64,000 bases of DNA from Peteryoungia desertarenae (GCF_005860795.2 NZ_CP058350.1:2572501-2636500), one strand, 5' to 3'. Shown: positions 1-9,104, counted from the first letter of the stretch. Made by a program: numbers and translations. The notes: generated by a model not told the origin, from the letters alone.

Positions 1-1209
1 CCGACTTTGGCGGCATCAACCGCCAATAATGCAGCGCGTCAGGAAGCGCTGTCGCAGCCCTTCCCCAATCGTCCGGCGGGTGCCGCCCCCGCCTCCAGTC
101 AGCAGACTGCCGCAGCGCCGATTGTTGCCGACAATCTGACCACCGGTTCCAATAGGGCAGCGCAGGGATGGAGCGCTGCAAATGGTGCGCGTATTACTTT
201 GCGTCCGGGTGAAACCATTGCCATGCTGGCTGATCGTTATGGTGTGCCGGAGCGCGAGATCCTGCGGGCCAATGGTCTGACACATTCTTCGGACGCAGCA
301 AGCGGTCAGCTCGTCATCATTCCGACATTTAATGGCGGTGCCAATGTCGCCCGGGCTGCCGCTGAAGCCTCAGGCCTTCCGACGGAGCGCAAGCCAATCG
401 TCCCTGACCAGCCGCAGCAGAATGTTGCGGTTCTGCCAGCGACGCCCAGTTCACGGGAAAAGACGCAAGTTGCCAATACGGCAGCAACCGGCAATGCCCA
501 GACGGGCGCTGGTGCGGGTGGCTCCGGCTACACCGTCAAACCAGGTGATTCGCTGACCAAGATTGCGAAAGCAAATGGGGTGAGTGTCGACAGTCTCAAG
601 CAGGCAAACGGTCTTTCTACGGCCAATATCCGAATCGGTCAGGTTCTGGCGATCCCGACTGCGGGAACGCCTGTTGCTGCAGCGCCGGTGTCTCAGAAGG
701 CCGATCCGGTCAAGACTGCTTCTGTTCCGGCAACTCCCGCCAACCAGCCAGCTGGCTACACGCCCCCGGCCAACAAATCCGTCACGGAAGTTGCAAAGGC
801 TGATCCGCAGGCAGCGGCGCCGGAGCTCACAGGAATTGGCAAGTATCGCTGGCCGGCCAATGGCGCCGTGATCGCGCGCTTTGGTGCCAATATTGATGGA
901 AAGCGCAGCGACGGTATTGCGATTTCGGTGCCGAAGGGAACCCCGGTCAAGGCTGCCGAGAATGGCGTGGTGATCTATGCCGGCAACGGATTGAAGGAGC
1001 TCGGAAACACCGTCCTGATCCGGCATGATGATGGCAAGGTCACGGTTTATGGCCATGCAGACAGCCTGAACGTCCAGCGTGGGCAGAAGGTCCAGCGCGG
1101 CCAGACGATCGCCAGTTCTGGTATGAGCGGCAATGTGAAGCGACCGATGCTGCATTTTGAGGTTCGCAAGGATGCGGCCCCCGTCGATCCGATGAGCTAT
1201 CTCGAATAG
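1..1209 (+). CDS. LysM and M23-family (LytM) envelope protein, 5' end outside the window
   Basis: The reading frame is already open at base 1, so the N-terminus, probably with an export signal, lies upstream. The visible ~400 residues hold two LysM peptidoglycan-binding modules (about residues 60-105 and 173-216) joined by Ala/Pro/Gln-rich linkers, then a C-terminal LytM/M23 domain (about 283-400) ending in DPMSYLE. In active LytM enzymes zinc is held by a His and Asp in the first strand and by an HxH pair. Here the first site reads RSDGIAIS and the last MLHFEV, so several ligands are missing although YGHAD is kept. That pattern fits an NlpD/EnvC-like amidase activator acting in the periplasm better than a hydrolase. 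Family call is strong; the activator role is inference. Confidence 0.85.
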   Translation, partial: PTLAASTANNAARQEALSQPFPNRPAGAAPASSQQTAAAPIVADNLTTGSNRAAQGWSAANGARITLRPGETIAMLADRYGVPEREILRANGLTHSSDAASGQLVIIPTFNGGANVARAAAEASGLPTERKPIVPDQPQQNVAVLPATPSSREKTQVANTAATGNAQTGAGAGGSGYTVKPGDSLTKIAKANGVSVDSLKQANGLSTANIRIGQVLAIPTAGTPVAAAPVSQKADPVKTASVPATPANQPAGYTPPANKSVTEVAKADPQAAAPELTGIGKYRWPANGAVIARFGANIDGKRSDGIAISVPKGTPVKAAENGVVIYAGNGLKELGNTVLIRHDDGKVTVYGHADSLNVQRGQKVQRGQTIASSGMSGNVKRPMLHFEVRKDAAPVDPMSYLE

Positions 1210-1231
1210 TCACCCTCAGATAGAGGTAAAT

Positions 1232-1273
1232 ACAGAAAGACCCGCAGCACATGGTGTGCGCGGGTCTTTCTGT
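1232..1273. terminator. Hairpin terminator between convergent genes
   Basis: A perfect 14-bp stem (1232-1245 with 1260-1273) with a further GCAC/GTGC pairing inside lies between the convergent M23 and ATPase genes. The right arm ends in TTTCTGT and the left arm supplies AGAAA for the other strand, so it may work in both directions. Confidence 0.7.
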
Positions 1274-1293
1274 GTTCTGGCGCCGGGACAGTC

Positions 1294-2166
1294 TCAGTCG
1301 CGGCTCGTCGATATCCGAAAGCGCCCGGCAGCATCCTGAATATACTGCCAGGCCACGCGGCCGGAGCGTCCGCCGCGTGTGGTGGCCCATTCAAGCGCCT
1401 CACGATGCAAGTCTTCCTGTGACAGTGGCAGGTTGAAATGGGTTGCATAACCATCGATCATGGTCAGGTAGTCATCCTGGCTGCACTTGTGGAAGCCGAG
1501 CCAGAGGCCAAAGCGGTCGGAAAGGGAAACCTTTTCCTCAACCGCCTCCGATGGGTTGATCGCCGTTGATTGCTCGTTCTCCATCATGTGGCGCGGCAGA
1601 AGATGGCGACGGTTCGACGTTGCATAGAACAGGACGTTTTCGGGTCGTCCTTCAATGCCGCCGTCGAGCGCCGCCTTCAGCGACTTGTAGGCTGTATCAT
1701 CATGATCGAAGGAGAGGTCGTCGCAGAATACGATCGTCCTGTGACCGCCAGACTTGATGACCTCCAGAAGGGTAGGGAGGGTCGAGATATCCTCTCGGTG
1801 GACTTCCACAAGCTTGAGTGCTCCCTGTCCTGCCTTGTTGATGTCGGCATGCACGGCCTTGACGAGCGAGGATTTGCCCATGCCGCGGGCACCCCACAGC
1901 AGGACATTGTTGGCGGGAAAGCCTTCGGTAAAACGAAGCGTGTTCTCGTGCAGGATATCCCGCACATGATCGACGCCCCGGATAAGAGACAGGGCAACGC
2001 GATTGGGGCGGGTCACGGGATTGAGGCGATGACCTGACGGGCTCCAGACAAAGCAATCCGCAGCGCTCCAGTCGGTCGTTGCCGGTGGAGGCCCGGCCAG
2101 GCGTTCCACGGCGTCGGCCAGTCGTCTCAATTCCCTGAGAATTGCAAGTGTCGTGTCCTCGGCCAT
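1294..2166 (-). CDS. DUF815-family AAA ATPase
   Basis: A 290-residue protein with a P-loop (GARGMGKSS, about residues 92-100) and a Walker B-like stretch (VFCDDLSFD, about 147-155), the pattern of the DUF815 AAA family. The ATG is preceded by GAGGATCA about nine bases upstream. Biochemical function of the family is not known to me; a nucleotide-driven remodelling role is inference from the AAA fold. It is divergent from yajC and convergent with the M23 gene. Length is normal for the family. Confidence 0.85.
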   Translation of the reverse strand: MAEDTTLAILRELRRLADAVERLAGPPPATTDWSAADCFVWSPSGHRLNPVTRPNRVALSLIRGVDHVRDILHENTLRFTEGFPANNVLLWGARGMGKSSLVKAVHADINKAGQGALKLVEVHREDISTLPTLLEVIKSGGHRTIVFCDDLSFDHDDTAYKSLKAALDGGIEGRPENVLFYATSNRRHLLPRHMMENEQSTAINPSEAVEEKVSLSDRFGLWLGFHKCSQDDYLTMIDGYATHFNLPLSQEDLHREALEWATTRGGRSGRVAWQYIQDAAGRFRISTSRD

Positions 2167-2283
2167 CGGTCATGATCCTCCCGTCTGAGCCCGCCTTGAA
2201 GGCGGTCGCGGCGAGGTAGCATGACGTTTTCGTGTATCAAAGCCGTGCAGGCTGGAAAATGGTACGCTGCGGCGCTGTTTCTG

Positions 2284-2311
2284 TTGCATTTGAAGGGTGT
2301 GTCACTATATT
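2284..2311 (+). promoter_or_regulatory. Candidate sigma-70 promoter of yajC-secDF
   Basis: TTGCAT (2284-2289) and TATATT (2306-2311) are 16 bases apart, leaving a leader of roughly 55 bases before yajC. It is the best match I found in the divergent gap. The -35 starts TTGC, as do the candidate tRNA promoters in this window. Confidence 0.45.
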
Positions 2312-2371
2312 CCGGCGACCTGAGGGCGGGGGCAGACGATCCCGCAGAGCTGGATTTCATAGGAGTTCTTC

Positions 2372-2719
2372 ATGTTTATTACTGAGGCCTTTGCACAGGA
2401 CGCCGCTGCGCCGAGCGCAATGGGCACCGGATTGGAAATGCTTTTCCTCTTCGCGCCGTTGATGGTGGTCTGGTATTTCTTCCTCATCCGCCCGCAGCGC
2501 CAGCAGATGAAGAAGCGTGAAGAAACACTGGCGGCCATTCGTCGTGGCGATCAGGTGATCATGGGCGGCGGTATCGTTGCCAAGGTCACCAAGGTGATTG
2601 ACGACAAGGAACTGGAAGTCGAAATTGCCGAGGGTGTGAAAGTTCGGGCCATGCGCACCTATGTGGCGGAAGTCCGTGTAAAGGGTGAGCCGGTCAAGGC
2701 GGAAGCAGCTGCTTCCTGA
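2372..2719 (+). CDS. yajC: YajC, preprotein translocase accessory subunit
   Basis: A 115-residue inner-membrane protein with one transmembrane helix (about residues 20-41, ending FFLIRPQ), the YajC hallmark RPQRQQMKK just after it, and a small cytoplasmic domain containing GDQVIMGGGIVAKV. YajC associates with SecDF at the SecYEG translocon. AGGAG sits seven bases before the ATG. The gene lies directly ahead of secDF and is very probably co-transcribed with it. Length and motifs are typical. Confidence 0.97.
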   Translation: MFITEAFAQDAAAPSAMGTGLEMLFLFAPLMVVWYFFLIRPQRQQMKKREETLAAIRRGDQVIMGGGIVAKVTKVIDDKELEVEIAEGVKVRAMRTYVAEVRVKGEPVKAEAAAS

Positions 2720-2782
2720 TTTCGTGCAGGCCGGCCTCGCGCCGGCCATTGCTTTTTCTGACGTTCCGACTTCGAGAGTTAT

Positions 2783-5335
2783 ATGCTGTATATTTCCCGC
2801 TGGAAAACATTGTTCATTTGGCTGACCGTCGCGTTCAGCGTGTTCGTTGCTTTGCCAAATGCGTTTACCGACGAGGAACTGGCCGGGCTGCCTACCTGGT
2901 TCCCGCAAGACAAGGTCACTCTCGGGCTCGACCTTCAGGGCGGCTCGCATATCATGCTGAAGCTGGAGCGTTCGGACATTGTTCAAGAACGCCTCGAGAC
3001 GGTTGTCGGTGATATCCGAACCACCCTTCGCGACGCAGGTATTCGTTACACGGGTCTTTCGGGCGCGGGCCAACAGGTTCAGGTGCGGATTACCGACCCT
3101 GCGCAAGTTGATGCCGCCATCGAAGCTCTGTCTGAGATTACGGCGCCGGTCAGTGTCGGCGGCTTGACGGGTGGCACCGTCAACGAGGTGACGCTGGACC
3201 GTGGCTCGGATGGCGAGCTGCGCTTCATACTGACGGATGCGGGTATTGATTACCGTGTCAGCTCAGCCGTTACGCAGTCCATGGAAGTCGTGCGTCGGCG
3301 TGTGGACGAACTGGGCACCACTGAGCCGCTGATCCAGCGCCAGGGTGAAGACCGCATTATTGTACAGGTGCCGGGTCTGACCGATCCGCAGCGTCTGAAG
3401 GCTCTGCTCAATCAGACGGCCAAGCTCTCGTTCCACATGGTCGATCAGTCTATGCCGGTCGAGGAGGCCATATCCGGTCGTCCCCCGGCTTCGTCGGAAG
3501 TGCTTTATTCCTCCGACGATCCAGCCATTCCCTACCTGATTGAGCGTCGCGCGCTCGTGTCTGGCGAAAATCTCGTCGACGCGCAGGCGGCCTTTGACCA
3601 GCGGACCAGTGAGCCGGTCGTGACATTCCGCTTTGACAGCCGCGGTGCGCAGCGCTTTGCTCAGGCAACGCAGCAGAATGTCGGTCGTCCCTTCGCTATT
3701 GTGCTTGACCAGCAGGTAATTTCGGCCCCCGTCATTCGCGAGCCGATCGTTGGCGGCTCCGGTCAGATTTCCGGTAACTTCTCCGTTGAAGGCGCAAACG
3801 ACCTTGCTGTTCTGTTGCGTGCCGGTGCGCTGCCTGCGACGCTCACCGTCGTCGAGGAACGGACCGTTGGCCCCGGTCTGGGCGCTGACTCGATCCGTGC
3901 CGGTGTCGTCGCCAGCATCATCGGCGCCATTGCCGTTGTCCTCTTCATGTTGGCGTTTTACGGCACCTTTGGCGTTATGGCGAATATTGCATTGGCCGCC
4001 AACGTGACCATGATTTTGGCCGCACTCACGACGATCGGGTCGACACTGACGCTGCCGGGCATCGCCGGCATCGTTCTGACCATGGGTATGGCGGTGGATT
4101 CGAACGTGCTGATCTATGAGCGCATCCGAGAAGAAGCCAAATCGGGCAGGCCATTGATCCAGGCGATCGATATCGGCTTCAAGAAAGCCTTTGCGACAAT
4201 CATCGATGCCAACCTGACAACCCTGATTGCCGCTGTGGTTCTCTTCTTCCTGGGTTCGGGACCTGTGCGCGGCTTTGCTGTCACCCTGACAGTGGGTATC
4301 GTGACGACGATCTTCACCGCATTCTTCCTGACCCATTGGCTGATGGCCACCTGGTATCGCTGGAAGCGTCCGAAACACCTGCCAAAGAGCGTTCGGACCG
4401 GTTTCTTTGACGATAAGAACATCCCGTTCATGGCGGTTCGTCGCTTCACCTTCATTGCGGCCATGGCTATCTCCGTGGCTTCGCTGGTCGGGTTTGCGAC
4501 CGTTGGCATGAACCTCGGCATCGACTTCAAGGGCGGGTCGATCATGGAGGTGCAGGCGCGCAATGGCGAAGCCGACCTTTCGGACATTCGCACGCGTCTT
4601 TCGGACCTCAATCTCGGCCAGGTCCAGGCGCAAGGCTTTGGCGATCCGTCGACGGCTCTTATTCGCCTGCAGGCGCAGGAGGGCGGAGAAAATGCCGAAC
4701 AGTCAGCCATTGCCAAGGTTCGGGGCGAGCTTGAGGCCGATTACGATTTCCGCCGGGTAGAGGTGGTTGGTCCTGCGGTGTCCAGCGACCTTACCCAATC
4801 GGCTACAATCGGTGTCGCCGCAGCGCTGTTTGCGATCCTGATCTATATCTGGTTCCGTTTCGAGTGGCAGTTCGCCCTCGGTGCGATCATCGCAACCTTG
4901 CACGACGTTGTCTTCACGATCGGTCTGTTCGTTTTGACGGGAATAGAGTTCAATCTCACCAGTATCGCGGCGATCTTGACGATCATCGGTTATTCGCTGA
5001 ACGATACGGTTGTCGTCTACGACCGAATGCGAGAGAATCTCAGGCGCTACAAGAAGATGCCTCTCGACGTTCTGATCGATATCTCGATCAATCAGACCCT
5101 GTCGCGTACCATCCTGACCGCTGGCAGTACCATGCTTGCTCTTGGCGCGCTTTATGTGTTCGGTGGCGAGGTCATCGCATCCTTCACCTTCGCGATGCTG
5201 GCTGGTGTTCTCATCGGTACATTCTCGTCGGTCTACATCGCTGGCCCGGTCCTGATTGCATTCAAGCTGCGCCCGGAGACTTTCCAGAAGGACGAGAACG
5301 AGGTGGACGAGGCCGTCGCAAAGTTCGGAGCCTGA
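2783..5335 (+). CDS. secDF: Fused SecD-SecF protein translocase subunit
   Basis: An 850-residue SecD/SecF fusion, the usual arrangement in rhizobia. The SecD half starts with a transmembrane helix (about residues 8-26) and the signature GLDLQGGSHIMLKLE, followed by the periplasmic P1 region and a membrane block (about 370-510). The SecF half starts near residue 545 and carries GIDFKGGSIMEV, then its own membrane block with SLNDTVVVYDRMREN. The complex uses proton motive force to help pull exported proteins across the inner membrane. The ATG is preceded by GAGAG. It follows yajC by 63 bases, and the next gene starts three bases after its stop. Confidence 0.97.
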   Translation: MLYISRWKTLFIWLTVAFSVFVALPNAFTDEELAGLPTWFPQDKVTLGLDLQGGSHIMLKLERSDIVQERLETVVGDIRTTLRDAGIRYTGLSGAGQQVQVRITDPAQVDAAIEALSEITAPVSVGGLTGGTVNEVTLDRGSDGELRFILTDAGIDYRVSSAVTQSMEVVRRRVDELGTTEPLIQRQGEDRIIVQVPGLTDPQRLKALLNQTAKLSFHMVDQSMPVEEAISGRPPASSEVLYSSDDPAIPYLIERRALVSGENLVDAQAAFDQRTSEPVVTFRFDSRGAQRFAQATQQNVGRPFAIVLDQQVISAPVIREPIVGGSGQISGNFSVEGANDLAVLLRAGALPATLTVVEERTVGPGLGADSIRAGVVASIIGAIAVVLFMLAFYGTFGVMANIALAANVTMILAALTTIGSTLTLPGIAGIVLTMGMAVDSNVLIYERIREEAKSGRPLIQAIDIGFKKAFATIIDANLTTLIAAVVLFFLGSGPVRGFAVTLTVGIVTTIFTAFFLTHWLMATWYRWKRPKHLPKSVRTGFFDDKNIPFMAVRRFTFIAAMAISVASLVGFATVGMNLGIDFKGGSIMEVQARNGEADLSDIRTRLSDLNLGQVQAQGFGDPSTALIRLQAQEGGENAEQSAIAKVRGELEADYDFRRVEVVGPAVSSDLTQSATIGVAAALFAILIYIWFRFEWQFALGAIIATLHDVVFTIGLFVLTGIEFNLTSIAAILTIIGYSLNDTVVVYDRMRENLRRYKKMPLDVLIDISINQTLSRTILTAGSTMLALGALYVFGGEVIASFTFAMLAGVLIGTFSSVYIAGPVLIAFKLRPETFQKDENEVDEAVAKFGA

Positions 5336-5338
5336 CAC

Positions 5339-5737
5339 GTGGTCTTCGGTTTCGGCAACAAGGGTATAATCGTCCGGGAGGCGCATTTTCCCGGACGTGA
5401 ACCCATTGACGCCTATGGGAATGGCGGCTTCCGCTTTGCCGATATGTCACACAAGGGCTCGCTTCTGCTTCTCCCCTCCGGCATCTATGGCTGGGACATG
5501 GCCGAAGGGGACAGCCTCAGCGTCGATCGCTTCGATCGAGTCTTGAATGAGACGGGTGTCGAGTTCCTTCTGATCGGCACGGGCAAGTCGATGCGGCTGG
5601 TACCGCAGGAATTGCGCGAGGCCTTGAAGGCGAGGGGCATTTCAAGCGATCCTATGGGAACCGGCGCAGCCGTGCGCACGTATAACATCATGCTGGCCGA
5701 ACAGCGGCCAGTGGCGGCGGCTCTAATTGCGGTTTGA
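5339..5737 (+). CDS. Mth938-domain protein, NDUFAF3-like
   Basis: A 132-residue Mth938-like (DUF498) protein with the conserved GGFRFADMSHKGSLLLLPSG core and a C-terminal GTGAAVRTYNIM segment. The start is a GTG three bases after the secDF stop, so the two genes are translationally close. Human NDUFAF3, a complex I assembly factor, belongs to this family. A role in NADH dehydrogenase assembly or membrane insertion is therefore an inference, strengthened by the next gene, which resembles NDUFAF6. No enzyme motif is visible. Confidence 0.8.
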   Translation: MVFGFGNKGIIVREAHFPGREPIDAYGNGGFRFADMSHKGSLLLLPSGIYGWDMAEGDSLSVDRFDRVLNETGVEFLLIGTGKSMRLVPQELREALKARGISSDPMGTGAAVRTYNIMLAEQRPVAAALIAV

Positions 5738-5752
5738 ACGCATAGGTGAATT

Positions 5753-6622
5753 TTGATAGAGACGGGACCTACAGCCACTGAGCGACAGGGCAACGAAGCG
5801 CTCTGCCTTGCCACCCTGCGCGAGACCGACCGCGACCGATATCTTGCCTGTCTTCTGACGCCGAGCGAGCAGCGCGCTGCTGTTGCCGCGCTCTATGCGT
5901 TCAATGCGGAACTGGCACGGGTGCGGGATCTGGTCCGCGAACCGCTTCCGGGCGAGGTGCGGCTGCAATATTGGCGTGATCTGCTCAATGGTTCCGCGCA
6001 TGGTGCGACGGCGGCCAATCCGGTGGCCGCGGAACTGCTCCGTGCAATTGGTGATCACAACCTGCCGCTCGCGCCACTTCTGGCCATGGTGGATGCCCGG
6101 GTCTTCGACCTTTACGATGATCCCATGGAAACGCTGTCCATGTTCGAAGGCTATGCCGGTGAAACCGCATCGGCTCTCATTCAGCTGACAAGTCTTGTCG
6201 TTGATCCGCAACTGGCGTCAGAGAACAGTGAAAGCGCAGGGCATGCTGGTGTGGCCCAGGCAATCGCGGGAAGCCTGCTTCTGCTTCCAATCCATCAGTC
6301 ACGCGGACAGGTCTACATGCCGCTCGATCTCCTGTCTGCAATCGGGCTGGATAGACAAGCCTTTCTCGATGCCGATGTTCCGAGGCTTGAAGGTGTTGTC
6401 GAAGCCTTTGCAGGCATCGGCTTGGATCATCTGCGCAAAGCGCGCGCGAGCGCGAAGCTTTCAAGGCAGCTGATCCCGGCCTACTTGCCGGTGAGCCTTG
6501 TGGAGCCTATTCTGAAGGGAGCTGCAGCCGAGCCGCTCCGGTTTTTGCGTGAAGATGGTCGGATGGCGCAATGGCGCCGCCAGTTGCGGATGATGATGGC
6601 GCTGTGGCGTCAGCGCTTCTGA
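5753..6622 (+). CDS. Squalene/phytoene synthase-family protein, NDUFAF6-like, probably not a synthase
   Basis: A 289-residue protein with the all-helical squalene/phytoene synthase fold signature (AALYAFNAELARVRD, EVRLQYWRDLLNG). The two Asp-rich motifs that bind prenyl diphosphates in true synthases are not present at the expected places: the first reads RVRDLVRE and the second GSLLLLPIHQSRGQVYMP. Human NDUFAF6, a complex I assembly factor, comes from the same family, and the upstream neighbour is NDUFAF3-like. The start is a TTG at 5753, because an in-frame stop lies 18 bases upstream; AGGTGA precedes it with short spacing. A catalytic role in terpenoid synthesis cannot be excluded. Confidence 0.75.
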   Translation: MIETGPTATERQGNEALCLATLRETDRDRYLACLLTPSEQRAAVAALYAFNAELARVRDLVREPLPGEVRLQYWRDLLNGSAHGATAANPVAAELLRAIGDHNLPLAPLLAMVDARVFDLYDDPMETLSMFEGYAGETASALIQLTSLVVDPQLASENSESAGHAGVAQAIAGSLLLLPIHQSRGQVYMPLDLLSAIGLDRQAFLDADVPRLEGVVEAFAGIGLDHLRKARASAKLSRQLIPAYLPVSLVEPILKGAAAEPLRFLREDGRMAQWRRQLRMMMALWRQRF

Positions 6623-6675
6623 GAAGCGACGCAATTGCCCGCGACCACATTCGCGCAAGCCTCACGGGCTAAGGA

Positions 6676-7164
6676 ATGCACGCATCTTTGCTGTGGAGGA
6701 TTCGCGTGGGCTTGATCACTTGGACCGTGCTGTTTGCTCTGGTTGGCCTCTTGGGTTATGTCGCCACACGCATGGCACATTCGAGCGAGAGAGACAGTGC
6801 CCATGATGCGGGCATGGCCATTATAGAGTTCGGTCACGCCTTTCCCAACGAAGCCATTCGAAATCTGCACATTACGGCAGATGGCATGGCTGTCTTTGTC
6901 CGTCTTCATGACAACAAGGCAGGCTTCATGCGTCACCTGCGCAACCACTATGCCTGCCACCTGATCGAGCCCGGTACGGTTCGCGTCAGGGATCTCCCGG
7001 GCGGCAAGGGTTTTGACATCGAGTTCCTCGATGCACCTTTCCACAATGGGAAGTACACCTTTGCCAGCGCCGCAGAGGCCGCCGAAGTATCACTTTGGCT
7101 GCTTGGCAACTATCTGCCGGCTGGTGAGCGTGTTCTCACCAGCAACCCAGTTCCATCCACCTGA
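6676..7164 (+). CDS. Hypothetical single-pass membrane protein
   Basis: I do not recognise this 162-residue protein. It has one N-terminal transmembrane helix (about residues 11-31, preceded by WRIR) and a soluble domain with regularly spaced hydrophobic strands (MAVFVRLHDNKAGFM, VRVRDLPGGKGFDIEFL) and a single Cys in YACHL. The ATG at 6676 has a poor ribosome site, while a GTG at 6706 follows GGAGG by six bases, so translation may start at the GTG and give 152 residues. It sits 53 bases after the NDUFAF6-like gene and may share its operon. Confidence 0.65.
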   Translation: MHASLLWRIRVGLITWTVLFALVGLLGYVATRMAHSSERDSAHDAGMAIIEFGHAFPNEAIRNLHITADGMAVFVRLHDNKAGFMRHLRNHYACHLIEPGTVRVRDLPGGKGFDIEFLDAPFHNGKYTFASAAEAAEVSLWLLGNYLPAGERVLTSNPVPST

Positions 7165-7179
7165 TGGAGGCGCTACGAC

Positions 7180-8595
7180 TTAAGGCGCTTCCCGGCCTAG
7201 CCATGCACGACAATCAGACAGCGCACGCGCGGCAATCAACTGCCGCTTCGTGATCGTCTTGTCCTTGCCGCGGAAACGCTTGACGCCATCGGGCTTGACG
7301 ATGGAGCCTGGTTCAAGTTCGGGGAATAGGCCGAAATTGATGTTCATCGGCTGGAAGGACCGCTTTCCGGGTTCGTCATCGGAGACGATATGGCCACCGG
7401 TGATATGGCCGAGAAGGGAGCCTAGTGCAGTCGTTGCCGGCGGTCTGCTGATCTTCTCACCCTTCCGTTCGGCGGCAGCGAAGCGACCTGCCAAAAGGCC
7501 AATGGACGCGCTTTCGACATAGCCTTCGCAACCGGTAATCTGCCCTGCGAAGCGCAGACCGGGGCGGTTCTTGAGCTGCAGAGTCTGGTCGAGCAGCGTG
7601 GGGGAATGGATATAGGTATTGCGGTGAAGCCCCCCCAGGCGCGCAAACTCCGCATTTTCAAGACCGGGTATCATCCGGAAGATTTCCGCCTGAGCGCCAT
7701 AACGCAGCTTCGTCTGAAACCCGACCATGTTGTAGAGCGTGCCCAGCGCATTGTCCTGGCGCAGCTGCACGACCGCGTAGGGTTTGACGGTTGGATTATG
7801 GGCATTGGTGAGCCCCATCGGTTTCATCGGTCCGTGGCGGAGTGTCTCGCGACCGCGCTCGGCCATGACCTCAATCGGCAGGCAGCCATCGAAATAGGGC
7901 GTACCCTCCCATTCCTTGAAGCCGACGGCATCGCCGGCGATCAGGGCATCGATAAAGGCATGATATTGCTGCTCATCAAGAGGGCAGTTGATATAGTCCT
8001 TGCCCGTGCCTCCGGGACCGACCTTGTCATACCGCGACTGGTACCAGCAGATGTCCATATTGATGCTGTCACGGTGGACGATGGGGGCAATGGCGTCAAA
8101 AAAGGCAAGTGCATCTTCGCCCGTCTTCTGACGGATGGCTTCTGCCAGATCCGGAGACGTCAGAGGGCCGGATGCGATGATGGCGAGGTCCCAATCCTCG
8201 GGAGGCAGGCCTTTGATTTCTTCGCGTACGACTGTGATCAGCGGATGATTTTGGATGGCGGCGGTGACTGCATCGGAGAAGCCGTCGCGATCGACCGCAA
8301 GTGCGCCGCCGGCAGGAACCTGGTGCTTGTCGGCGCAGGCCATGATCAACGAGCCCGCCAGCCGCATTTCGGCATGCATGACGCCGACGGCATTCGAGGT
8401 GGCGTCGTCGGAGCGGAAGGAATTCGAGCAGACAAGCTCTGCCAGGCCGTCGCCCTTGTGGGCATCCGTACCGCGTATTCCGCGCATTTCATGAAGAATG
8501 ACCGGAACGCCGGCCTCTGCAATCTGCCAGGCAGCTTCGGAGCCGGCGAGCCCGCCGCCTATAATGTGAATGGGGGAATAAGTGCTCTGTTTCAT
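7180..8595 (-). CDS. trmFO: TrmFO, folate-dependent tRNA uracil-54 methyltransferase
   Basis: A 471-residue flavoprotein that makes ribothymidine-54 in the T-loop of tRNAs using methylenetetrahydrofolate and FADH2. Visible marks are the N-terminal FAD fold ([17 protein letters not shown]), the nearby [10 protein letters not shown] containing a conserved Cys, and the late [20 protein letters not shown] segment. The ATG is preceded by GGAG. It is convergent with the orphan membrane gene with only 15 bases between the stops. Length and motifs match the family fully. Confidence 0.96.
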   Translation of the reverse strand: MKQSTYSPIHIIGGGLAGSEAAWQIAEAGVPVILHEMRGIRGTDAHKGDGLAELVCSNSFRSDDATSNAVGVMHAEMRLAGSLIMACADKHQVPAGGALAVDRDGFSDAVTAAIQNHPLITVVREEIKGLPPEDWDLAIIASGPLTSPDLAEAIRQKTGEDALAFFDAIAPIVHRDSINMDICWYQSRYDKVGPGGTGKDYINCPLDEQQYHAFIDALIAGDAVGFKEWEGTPYFDGCLPIEVMAERGRETLRHGPMKPMGLTNAHNPTVKPYAVVQLRQDNALGTLYNMVGFQTKLRYGAQAEIFRMIPGLENAEFARLGGLHRNTYIHSPTLLDQTLQLKNRPGLRFAGQITGCEGYVESASIGLLAGRFAAAERKGEKISRPPATTALGSLLGHITGGHIVSDDEPGKRSFQPMNINFGLFPELEPGSIVKPDGVKRFRGKDKTITKRQLIAARALSDCRAWLGREAP

Positions 8596-8716
8596 GGCGG
8601 CTCCATATCATGGAGCGCTAGAAGCTCCAATGCCCCAGGCAACTTCTCTGTACCTTGCGACAAGATGGCTCTGATCGCGGCAGGGGTATTGTCGTCAGCG
8701 GCCCCGAGCACGAATC

Positions 8717-8740
8717 AAAAACGGCACCGTGGGTGCCGTT
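8717..8740 (-). terminator. Intrinsic terminator of the first DUF1127 gene
   Basis: Read on the minus strand, a 9-bp stem (AACGGCACC / GGTGCCGTT) with a 3-base loop is followed by TTTT. It lies about 28 bases past the stop of the DUF1127 gene. Confidence 0.75.
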
Positions 8741-8767
8741 CCGGACTGTCAGCGATATCGGTTCCGA

Positions 8768-8911
8768 TTAACGGAAGGAGCGCGACGCAATATTGCGGAT
8801 CTCGTAACGCGTGATGCCAATGTCATTGAGGGTCTGCTGCGACAGATTGCCGAGCTCGGACATCGTGCGACGGTAGTTGATCCAGTTCTTGGCAAGGCGG
8901 ATCGGGTTCAT
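8768..8911 (-). CDS. DUF1127 micro-protein (47 residues)
   Basis: A 47-residue basic protein with the DUF1127 pattern WINYRRTMSELGNLSQQTLNDIGI followed by an Arg-ending tail. The start at 8911 is chosen because GAGGAAAC sits just upstream; the longer open frame to 9010 adds residues unlike the family. DUF1127 proteins are abundant, often stress-regulated micro-proteins of alpha- and gammaproteobacteria. Their function is poorly defined, with roles in protein-protein or RNA-linked regulation proposed. A candidate promoter and a terminator flank the gene, so it looks monocistronic. Confidence 0.85.
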   Translation of the reverse strand: MNPIRLAKNWINYRRTMSELGNLSQQTLNDIGITRYEIRNIASRSFR

Positions 8912-8975
8912 GACTGTTTCCTCGTAATCTCTTGTTGGCTGATCTGCGGTCCTGTCCGCTTCAGCGATTGAGAGT

Positions 8976-9004
8976 GTTATACAAGCGTAAAACAAGATTG
9001 TGCA
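8976..9004 (-). promoter_or_regulatory. Candidate promoter of the first DUF1127 gene
   Basis: On the minus strand TGCACA (8999-9004) and TATAAC (8976-8981) are 17 bases apart, about 65 bases before the start codon. The -10 is good; the -35 matches four of six consensus bases. Confidence 0.4.
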
Positions 9005-9104
9005 GTGCAAATTCTAGGCGACTGCTATGCATTTGTGCATGGGGATGGCGAGTTTTGCGGCAGCGCTAAGAAAAATGGCAGCGGTCATGAAGTGGAACGA
9101 CGAC

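Noticed and set aside
3263..4633. A 456-codon open frame antisense to secDF
   Set aside because: It is a shadow frame rich in Arg/His/Asp without domain structure; secDF covers the region.
5753..6622. Carotenoid or hopanoid synthase
   Set aside because: The Asp-rich substrate motifs are missing and no other terpenoid gene lies nearby; an NDUFAF6-like role fits better.
7606..8814. A 402-codon frame antisense to trmFO
   Set aside because: Shadow of trmFO; it also runs through a terminator and into the DUF1127 gene.
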